This document shows, piece after piece, positions 57,386 through 64,000 of a stretch of 64,000 nucleotides of DNA. Source of the stretch: an uncultured Collinsella sp. (GTDB taxonomy: Bacteria; Actinomycetota; Coriobacteriia; Coriobacteriales; Coriobacteriaceae); the NCBI GenBank assembly GCA_958352845.1, contig CATWQC010000001.1, forward strand, positions 1 through 64,000. The letters are read 5' to 3'. Under the pieces are notes generated by a model. That model searched no databases. It saw only the letters and a program-made list of their open reading frames with translations, and was not told the origin of the DNA. The translations under genes were made by a program, and so were the position numbers. Position 1 is the stretch's first letter; every line of letters begins with the position of its first letter.

Positions 57386-58945
57386 TTACTCCACCTCGCT
57401 CTGAGCGGTCTCGGTACCGAACACAGCGCGGTACATCGGCGTCGCGTGAAGCTCCTCGGTGCTCTGCTCGAGCACGATGCCGGTCGCGGTCTCCACACCG
57501 TGCACGAGGGGCAGCGGGGTGGCGATGCCAAACCACAAGATCATGACAGCCAGGATGATTTCGGGGATAAGCATGAGCGCCGGGGCCTCATGCTTGCCCA
57601 TGCCCTGGGGCGCATGGCCGAATACCGACTTGAGTGCGATGCGGGTGAGCGCGGAGATGGCCACGGTAAGACCGAGGGCGACCACGACGACCAGCCACAT
57701 AGGACCGGCGGTAACACCGGCGACAAAAGTCAGGAACTCGGAGATAAACATGCCAAAGGGCGGGAAGGCACCAAGACCGAGCAGCGCCAGGACGGCGAGC
57801 GCGGCGGTTGCGGGAGCAACCTCGACGACGCCCTGAATCTTAGCCAAGCTACGCGTACCAAAGGCGTGCTGGATGTTGCCGGACACGCAGAAGGCAAGCG
57901 TCTTGGTAAAACCGTGGAACACGCAGTGCAGCAGGGCTGCGGCGATACCCAGTGGGCCACCGATACCCAGGCACAGGGCGATAACGCCCACGTTCTCCAC
58001 AGACGAGTACGCAAAGCGGCGCTTGAGGTCGTCCTGGCGAAACATCGAAAGTGCCGCCACCAAAATTGACAGCGTACCGACGATCAACAGCAGAAGTTGC
58101 GGATACTCGGCGCCCACGGCCTGGATGGTAAAGCCGTAGAAGCGCATGATCACAAGCATGGCGCACTTAAGCAGCACGCCAGAGAGCAGGGCCGAGACAG
58201 GGCTCGGGGCCTGGGAGTGGGCATCGGGCAACCAAGTGTGCATGGGGAACAGGCCGGCCTTGGTGCCAAAGCCGATCACGATAAACGCAAAGGCGAGGCG
58301 CATGAGCGTCGGATCGAACTGGTCGGCATACGGCAGTACGCACGACAGGAATGCGGCCTCGTGGGCGTTGGGAATCACGTCGGCGGCGTTGGCGTAGATC
58401 AGTAGCGTACCGAACAGGCCGAAGGCCACGCCGGCGGTGCAGACCATCGCATACTTCCAAGAAGCCTCGAGTGCCGTCTTGTTCTTGTAGATACCCACCA
58501 GGAACACGGTGGAAAGCGTGGTTGCCTCCACTGCGGCCCACGTGAGGATCATGTTGTTGGACAGGCACGCGAGCAGCATGGTAAACACGAACAGACTAAA
58601 CAGTGCAAAATACTGCTTGGCGCGCTCGGCGGGCATGGAGCCCTCCTCGATATCGGCCTTTACATAGGGCAGCGAGAACAGCCCCGTAAGAAAACCGATA
58701 AAGCCGATGAGCAGCACAAAGATGGCGCCCAGCGAATCGAGGTGGAACCACAGGCCAAGAGCGCTCGCGGTTTCGCCGCTCATAAGGACGTCACCGGCCG
58801 TCATAATCGACAGCACCAGGACGGCTGCGACGGAGACCAGGTTGAGACCGGCAAACACGTTATAGGACGTGTTCTTGGGCAAAAACGCCATAACCAGCGA
58901 GAACACCAAAGGAGTCGCGAGCAGGGCGAGAATCAACGTTTCCAT
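57386..58945 (-). CDS. hyfF: Hydrogenase-4 membrane subunit HyfF (antiporter-like)
   Basis: 519-residue proton-channel-like subunit with about 14 hydrophobic segments, of the NuoN/M/L family. IVIGFGTKAGLFPMHTWLPD and SALLSGVLLKCAML are the family signatures, with the conserved Lys and charged residues in the middle of the antiporter helices. Overlapping ribosome-binding GGAGG-type sites couple it to its neighbours. Third antiporter-like subunit in the operon with HyfB and HyfD, the Hyf-type rather than the short Hyc-type arrangement. Confidence 0.9.
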   Translation of the reverse strand: METLILALLATPLVFSLVMAFLPKNTSYNVFAGLNLVSVAAVLVLSIMTAGDVLMSGETASALGLWFHLDSLGAIFVLLIGFIGFLTGLFSLPYVKADIEEGSMPAERAKQYFALFSLFVFTMLLACLSNNMILTWAAVEATTLSTVFLVGIYKNKTALEASWKYAMVCTAGVAFGLFGTLLIYANAADVIPNAHEAAFLSCVLPYADQFDPTLMRLAFAFIVIGFGTKAGLFPMHTWLPDAHSQAPSPVSALLSGVLLKCAMLVIMRFYGFTIQAVGAEYPQLLLLIVGTLSILVAALSMFRQDDLKRRFAYSSVENVGVIALCLGIGGPLGIAAALLHCVFHGFTKTLAFCVSGNIQHAFGTRSLAKIQGVVEVAPATAALAVLALLGLGAFPPFGMFISEFLTFVAGVTAGPMWLVVVVALGLTVAISALTRIALKSVFGHAPQGMGKHEAPALMLIPEIILAVMILWFGIATPLPLVHGVETATGIVLEQSTEELHATPMYRAVFGTETAQSEVE

Positions 58946-58948
58946 GGA

Positions 58949-59602
58949 CTACCCCCTCAGCTCGGACAGGTCGCGCGCATCGAGCGAGTGGGAGTCGTCC
59001 CAAATGCGACGCACGACGATGGACATGATGATGACGGCAAAGATGGCGTCGGTGGCGATACCGATCTCGATGATCTCGGGAGCGGTGGGGGCCAAAAGCG
59101 CGAGCGTCACGTGGCTGCCGTTTTCCATAAGGCAGTAACCAAAGATCTGCTTCATGATGTTGCGCTGCGAGATGATGCAGGTGAGGCCCACAAAGAAGTG
59201 AGCGAAGCTAATAGCGAGCGCAGGCGTTGCGACCTCGGCCGTGGGAAGGCTGATCTGCGTCACGACGGCAAAGCAAATCGCGACCTCCACGGCGATGATG
59301 CAGATGGCCCACGCGGGCTTAAGGCCGGCCTTGAGTGATGCGTCGCTCGGCTCGCCCATCTTCTTGTATGCGCGGTTGAGGATATAAGGGACCAGGACGA
59401 CCTTGGTGATAAAGGCAGATCCGGCCCACATAAGCAGCTCCTGCGCACCGGTGGTGGCACCGAGCGTAGCGAGCAGCCCCACGAGCACCAGCGACTGCAC
59501 CGCATACCAGTTGATGGCATGTTTGATATTCTTGGAGACGACCACCATGGTGGACGTGACGATCAGAAGGCCGCCAAGGATGTTGACGATCGAATAACCC
59601 AT
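58949..59602 (-). CDS. hyfE: Hydrogenase-4 membrane subunit HyfE
   Basis: 217-residue integral membrane protein, about six or seven helices, of the HyfE family. ATG 59602 (MGYSIVNILGG) is used: AGGAGG lies 9 bases upstream, and the upstream part of the frame overlaps hyfD and is not coding. VSKNIKHAINWYAVQSLVLVG and QIFGYCLMENGSHVTLAL are typical. NuoK-like in position. Confidence 0.88.
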   Translation of the reverse strand: MGYSIVNILGGLLIVTSTMVVVSKNIKHAINWYAVQSLVLVGLLATLGATTGAQELLMWAGSAFITKVVLVPYILNRAYKKMGEPSDASLKAGLKPAWAICIIAVEVAICFAVVTQISLPTAEVATPALAISFAHFFVGLTCIISQRNIMKQIFGYCLMENGSHVTLALLAPTAPEIIEIGIATDAIFAVIIMSIVVRRIWDDSHSLDARDLSELRG

Positions 59603-59615
59603 GTCGTTATACCTC

Positions 59616-61073
59616 CTAACCGATCCAGCTGGCCGAAAGCGGGCCGCTGACGATGACCATGATGATGAGCACGATGAACACGAACGCCATCGCACGGGGA
59701 AGCGGGGCTCCCGCAGCGACCTCTTCGCTCGGCTCGCCGGGCAGGCAATAGCCCATCCACTTGAGGAACCAGGCGAAGGTGGCGACGGTCTCGGCGACCA
59801 TGATGCACACGAGCACCAGGATCGCGACGTTGCCGGCACCTACAGAAAAGCCGCCGGCGATGATCTGGAACTTCGAGAAGAACGTGTTCATGGGCGGCAC
59901 GCCGGCAATAGCGAGTGCCGCGACACCGAAGCCCACGCCCGAGATCGGGTACTTCTTTACGATGCCGCGAAGCTTGGGCAGCATACGCGTGCCGAGCGTA
60001 AAGGAGAACGAACCGGCGATCAGGAAGAACAGCGTCTTGGCGAAAGCGTGGTTAAAGATGTGGCAGACGGCGCCATCGAAGGCCAGCTGGCTGCCAAAGA
60101 CCGAAAGGCCCAGACCAAAGAACACATAGGAGAGCTGGGCGATCGTGGAGAAGGCCAGCAGACGCTTCATGTCCTTTTGCGGCAGGTACATAAGGAAGCC
60201 AAAGAGCATGGTGACCATGGCGTCGATAATGGCGACCCAACCCACGATCTCGGGGATCTCGCCGGCAGAGACGAGTGCACGCGCGAACACGCACACGCCG
60301 ACCTTAACCATCGAGGCGCCATGCAGGTAGGCCGAAACAGGCGTCGGCGCCTCCATGGCCGAAGGCAGCCACATGTACATGGGAACCTGTGCGGACTTGG
60401 CCCAGGCCGCAAACAGCACGAGCAAAAGGACGATAGCCTTGAGCTTGGCGTCGAGGCCGGCAATCGCGGTAATGGCGAAGGTGCCGGTATGGGCAAACAC
60501 GATGGCGGCGCCCAGATACAGGCCGAGCGCACCGATATGCGTAATGATCAGAGCCTTCATGCCGGCCTTCTTGGCCGTAGGCGTCATGTAGTAGCTAATG
60601 AGGCCCCAAGAGCACGCACCCGTGATCTCAAAGAACACGAGCTGGCCCAAAAGGGTCGAGCTGTACACGAGGCCGGCCATGGCGCCGATGAAGGTCGCGA
60701 GGTACGCGTAGAAGCGACGACGCGGTGCGTCGGGATGCTCACGGTTATTCTCGCTCATATAGGGAATCGAATAGATCACGACAAGCAGGCCGATACCCAC
60801 AAAGGCGGGCGCGAGCAGCGTGCTCATGCGATCGAAGGTGAATCCCATGACGAGGGTCTGCCCAAACGAGATCAGGGGGACCTGCGTGTCGGGCATGCCG
60901 GCGCCAGCGAAATTCGCGGCGAGGGCGATGGTGCAGACCGTCGAGACGGCGGCACCCAAAACGCTGAACCACTTGGCGTACGGACGGGGGAACAGGGCGA
61001 CGAGCACCGAGGCCACCATCGGGGCCGCGATAGCGACCAAGCCGAGAAGGGACAGACTGACTGCAAATGACAT
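59616..61073 (-). CDS. hyfD: Hydrogenase-4 membrane subunit HyfD (antiporter-like)
   Basis: 485 residues, about 13-14 helices, NuoL/M-like proton-translocating subunit. LLVLFAAWAKSAQVPMYMWL and PTPVSAYLHGASMVKVGV are diagnostic for the family. GGAGAAGGGAG precedes the ATG. With HyfB and HyfF it forms the pumping arm of the complex. Confidence 0.9.
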   Translation of the reverse strand: MSFAVSLSLLGLVAIAAPMVASVLVALFPRPYAKWFSVLGAAVSTVCTIALAANFAGAGMPDTQVPLISFGQTLVMGFTFDRMSTLLAPAFVGIGLLVVIYSIPYMSENNREHPDAPRRRFYAYLATFIGAMAGLVYSSTLLGQLVFFEITGACSWGLISYYMTPTAKKAGMKALIITHIGALGLYLGAAIVFAHTGTFAITAIAGLDAKLKAIVLLLVLFAAWAKSAQVPMYMWLPSAMEAPTPVSAYLHGASMVKVGVCVFARALVSAGEIPEIVGWVAIIDAMVTMLFGFLMYLPQKDMKRLLAFSTIAQLSYVFFGLGLSVFGSQLAFDGAVCHIFNHAFAKTLFFLIAGSFSFTLGTRMLPKLRGIVKKYPISGVGFGVAALAIAGVPPMNTFFSKFQIIAGGFSVGAGNVAILVLVCIMVAETVATFAWFLKWMGYCLPGEPSEEVAAGAPLPRAMAFVFIVLIIMVIVSGPLSASWIG

Positions 61074-61088
61074 TGTTTCTCCCTTCTC

Positions 61089-62015
61089 CTACACGCCGAC
61101 GACCACGAAGACAAACGCCAGAACGGCGATGCCCACGACGGCCCAGGTCTGATTGCCAAGCACCTTAAAACGCGAGCGCGAGCAGGAGTTCTCGATCACG
61201 CCGCATACGACAAAATCGATCAGGCACTTCACCAGGAAGATGACTGCACCCAGAACAGCGGCGGCGCCCACGGTCGCGGGCTCGCCCCAGGGGACGAAGA
61301 TCGCGCAGAACCAGGCGACGACCAGGACCTGCTTCATGGACATGGCGAGCTTGGCCATCGCAAGCGACGGGCCGGAAAGCTCGGCGAGCGGACCTTCCTG
61401 AAGCTCCTGCTCGGCCTCGGCCTGATCAAACGGCAGCTTGCCGAGTTCCATGTAGCAGGCGATCGCAAAGGCGATGCCGGCGAGGATCACGGCGACCGGC
61501 GCGTCGATGGCGCCCGTCATGATGTGCTGACCCATGGTGGCGATGTCGGTGGAACCGCACACCAGGGCGGCGGCAAACAGCGCCAGCAGCATGGACGGCT
61601 CGATGAGCACGCTCATGAGCAGCTCGCGGACGCCGCCGATACCGGCGTAGGCGTTGGACGAATCCACGCCGCAGAGGGCGAAGAAGAAGCGGGCGAGCGC
61701 CAGGCTGTACATGATGGTGATGGCGTCACCAAAGACCGGGATGGGGCTTTGCGCCGTAAAGAGCGGCAGGCCCATCGCGAGCATAAAGGCGACGGCGAAG
61801 AACAGCGGCGGCATAATGCGCAGCGCAAAGCTCGCGTCCTCGCTCTGGGACTCGGGGCGCGCAAAGAGCTTGGCCAGGTCGCGATAGTCCTGCATGATGC
61901 TGGGGCCGCGACGGTTGTGCATCTTGGCGCGGATCACGCGGCCGAGACCGGAGAAGAACGGCGCGACGGCCATGACGACCACGCCCTGCAGAACGGCAAG
62001 TACGATGTTGTTCAT
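61089..62015 (-). CDS. hyfC: Hydrogenase-4 membrane subunit HyfC/HycD (NuoH-like)
   Basis: 308-residue, eight-helix NuoH-like subunit joining the membrane arm to the hydrogenase. GRVIRAKMHNRRGPSIMQDY and PFDQAEAEQELQEGPLAELS (acidic loop) are the conserved blocks. GGAGGGGAG precedes the ATG. Full length. Confidence 0.92.
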   Translation of the reverse strand: MNNIVLAVLQGVVVMAVAPFFSGLGRVIRAKMHNRRGPSIMQDYRDLAKLFARPESQSEDASFALRIMPPLFFAVAFMLAMGLPLFTAQSPIPVFGDAITIMYSLALARFFFALCGVDSSNAYAGIGGVRELLMSVLIEPSMLLALFAAALVCGSTDIATMGQHIMTGAIDAPVAVILAGIAFAIACYMELGKLPFDQAEAEQELQEGPLAELSGPSLAMAKLAMSMKQVLVVAWFCAIFVPWGEPATVGAAAVLGAVIFLVKCLIDFVVCGVIENSCSRSRFKVLGNQTWAVVGIAVLAFVFVVVGV

Positions 62016-62027
62016 GCTCTCCCCTCC

Positions 62028-64000
62028 TTAACCCATTTGCACGGCGAGCACGAGGAACACCACGAGTGCCGCGACGATGTAGCAGATATAGATGCTGTAG
62101 TTGCCACCCTCGAGCTTAGTCGCGAGGTCGGCGAGCTTCTCGACGCCCTTATGCGGGGCATCGACGAGAACCTTGTCGGGTACGGGCTCCACAGCCTCGG
62201 CCACACCGGTGAGCTTCTGGAAGAAGTGCGCGATGGACCAGCAGACGGCCGTGCAGCGGTCGCGCAGCGTGTAGAGCGGCTGCATAAACCAGGACACCTC
62301 GGAGGCAAAGGTCGTGGCCACGACGGGCATATGCTCGTTGGGAGCATAGCCGCATGCCCACGGCTGGGACTTCTGCACCTTGCCGACGGTCTTGAGCTTG
62401 CGATAACCGCAGGCAAGACCGACGAGCACCACGAGCGCAATAGCGATCGCGGGCGTGGAGGTGGCAGCGCCGGAGTACTGGTTCATGAGCTCCATGCCCT
62501 CGGCGGCAAACACGCCGCCGTACGGATGCAGCACGGACGCGGCGACATCGACCAGCACGGGCGCGATCACGGGAGCGCCAATGCCCAGCACGACGCAGAT
62601 GGCCGCGAGCAGGCCCTGCGCGAACACCATGGGGGCGGGAACCTCCTTGGCATTGGCCGCAGCCTCGGAACGGGGCGCGGAGGCAAAGGAGACGCCATAG
62701 GCCTTGACGAAGCACGTGACAGCCAGCGCGCCGGTAATGGCAAGCGCGACGGCAGCGAACACGGCCACGATCATGACGGCCTTGTCGCCCTGCATGGCGG
62801 CATTAAACAGCGACTGGTAGGTAAACCACTCGGAAACAAAGCCGTTAAAGGGCGGGATGGCCGAGATGGCAAGCGCACCAACGAGGAAGCAGATGGCCGT
62901 TGCCGGCATACGACGGAACAGGCCGCCCATCTTCTCCATATTGCGCGTACCCGTGGAGTACAGCAGCGCACCGGCGCCCAAGAACAGCTCGCCCTTAAAC
63001 ATCGCGTGGTTAAACGTGTGGTAGAGGGCGGCCATCAGAGCCAGGACGGCGATACCGACCGAGTTGAGCGCCATGGCGGCCATGGAGGCACCGACGCCGA
63101 GCAGAATGATGCCGATGTTCTCGACGGAGTGATAGGCCAGCAGGCGCTTGATGTCATGCTCCTGCAGGGCGAAGGCCACGCCGAGAACCGACGAGATCGC
63201 ACCGAAGACCATGACCATAAGGCCCCACCAAACCTGAACGCCCGAGGCGGAGAGCAGGTCGAGACCAACCTTGAGGATGCCGAAGATACCGATCTTGATC
63301 ATGCCGCCGGACATGAGGGCCGACACGTTGGACGGCGCCTCGGGATGTGCCTTGGGCAGCCAGCCGTGCAGCGGGATGATACCGGCCTTGGCGCCAAAGC
63401 CAAAGAAGGCGAGCACGAAGCACACGGATGCGACCGCGGGGCTAAACTGCGTAGCGCGGAAATCCGCAAAGGCAAACGAGCCACCGGCGAAGTTGGTCAT
63501 GGTGAGGAAGCTCGCCATGATGAGCACAAAGCCCACGTGTGCGATCACAAAGTAGAGCCAACCGCCGTGGATGGAATTCTCGTTCTCCTCGATCACGACC
63601 AGGAAGTACGAGGTCAGCGACATGAGCTCAAAGGCGACCAGGAACCAAAACACGTTGTCGGCGGTGATGACGAGCATCATGGACGCCACGAAGGTGTTAA
63701 AGAAGAAGCCGGCGCGGCCCTTTTTGCCCGGGTACTCATCAAAGTAGTTGAGACCGTAGATCGAGCCGGCAAACGCGAGCACCGAGATGAGCGCCACGAA
63801 CAGGCCGGACAGCTGGTTGAGCAGCAGCTGGAAATGGGCAAACGGGAAGAACACGATGGTGTCGACCGACGTGACATCGCCCAGCACGGCCTGGATACCG
63901 GCCACAAACGAAAGCACCGCGGCGACGGCGCCGATTAGGCAGCCGGCGGTCTTGGCGGCGTTATCGGCCTTGATCAGCAGAACCGAGGCGAGCGCACCGA
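62028..64000 (-). CDS. hyfB: Hydrogenase-4 membrane subunit HyfB (antiporter-like), 5' end beyond the window
   Basis: At least 657 residues, NuoL/M-like. The frame stays open from the GTG 63917 up to the right edge, and the upstream codons encode hydrophobic sequence (LASVLLIKADN and more), so the true start lies outside the window. FGFGAKAGIIPLHGWLPKAH and NVSALMSGGMIKIGIF are family motifs. First gene seen of the hyf operon. It is followed by hyfC after 12 bases. Confidence 0.9.
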   Translation of the reverse strand, partial: GALASVLLIKADNAAKTAGCLIGAVAAVLSFVAGIQAVLGDVTSVDTIVFFPFAHFQLLLNQLSGLFVALISVLAFAGSIYGLNYFDEYPGKKGRAGFFFNTFVASMMLVITADNVFWFLVAFELMSLTSYFLVVIEENENSIHGGWLYFVIAHVGFVLIMASFLTMTNFAGGSFAFADFRATQFSPAVASVCFVLAFFGFGAKAGIIPLHGWLPKAHPEAPSNVSALMSGGMIKIGIFGILKVGLDLLSASGVQVWWGLMVMVFGAISSVLGVAFALQEHDIKRLLAYHSVENIGIILLGVGASMAAMALNSVGIAVLALMAALYHTFNHAMFKGELFLGAGALLYSTGTRNMEKMGGLFRRMPATAICFLVGALAISAIPPFNGFVSEWFTYQSLFNAAMQGDKAVMIVAVFAAVALAITGALAVTCFVKAYGVSFASAPRSEAAANAKEVPAPMVFAQGLLAAICVVLGIGAPVIAPVLVDVAASVLHPYGGVFAAEGMELMNQYSGAATSTPAIAIALVVLVGLACGYRKLKTVGKVQKSQPWACGYAPNEHMPVVATTFASEVSWFMQPLYTLRDRCTAVCWSIAHFFQKLTGVAEAVEPVPDKVLVDAPHKGVEKLADLATKLEGGNYSIYICYIVAALVVFLVLAVQMG

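Noticed and set aside
61524..63938. Long plus-strand reading frame across hyfB and hyfC
   Set aside because: Antisense shadow of real membrane-protein genes; composition dominated by His, Gly, Arg and Asp.

Overview
The window looks like the chromosome of a gut Coriobacteriia, most probably Collinsella or a close relative. The support is inference from gene content: GC-rich core genes, a formate-hydrogenlyase/Hyf-type hydrogenase operon, a complete SelA-SelB-tRNA-Sec unit, a three-gene glycerol-3-phosphate-dehydrogenase-like operon, and a LoaP-headed polysaccharide operon. No rRNA or species marker is present.

Layout. (1) About 1-9.1 kb is an accessory, AT-richer region. It holds a DUF2971-like protein, an Abi_2/HEPN protein, a large DUF4062-type protein and an unrecognised protein with a HEPN-like tail. 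A scar follows, with fragments of a second Abi_2 gene and of a transglutaminase gene. Next comes an intact reading frame that is itself a chimera: a secreted transglutaminase whose last 64 codons are the end of an ABC-transporter ATPase. (2) 9.2-22.6 kb is one long minus-strand polysaccharide operon. In order of transcription it encodes LoaP antiterminator, initiating sugar transferase, glycosyltransferase, pyruvyl transferase, FrhB-like Fe-S protein, two glycosyltransferases, Wzy, Wzx, RmlA, RmlB and an RmlC-RmlD fusion. (3) 22.9-25.3 kb has thrS and a zinc-ribbon membrane protein. (4) 25.4-32.7 kb holds the glp-like operon, a Xaa-Pro peptidase and folC, with unusually many large palindromic intergenic elements. 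(5) 32.7-39.3 kb is housekeeping: valS, clpX, clpP, tig, tRNA-Leu. (6) 39.5-44.8 kb has a two-gene molybdenum hydroxylase (xanthine-dehydrogenase type) and gdhA. (7) 45.0-52.0 kb is a selenium/molybdenum block on the minus strand: molybdopterin oxidoreductase, selA, selB, tRNA-Sec, mobA and a DUF3343 Se/S-carrier-like protein. (8) 52.1-64 kb is the formate hydrogenlyase operon (hyfB to hycI, with focA last); hyfB runs off the right edge.

How it fits together. FocA, the group 4 NiFe hydrogenase with its membrane arm, and selenocysteine plus molybdenum-cofactor functions are the parts needed for formate-to-H2 metabolism with a Sec-containing formate dehydrogenase. The dehydrogenase itself and the Hyp maturation genes are not in the window.

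The strongest undescribed signal is a set of intergenic palindrome families. One is a regular array of four 57-bp inverted repeats (25.43-25.73 kb). Two others (around pepQ and around valS) share a conserved core between copies while the outer, and in one family also the inner, stem arms differ yet stay self-complementary in each copy. That covariation points to selection on structure. The two copies around pepQ are direct; the two around valS are inverted.
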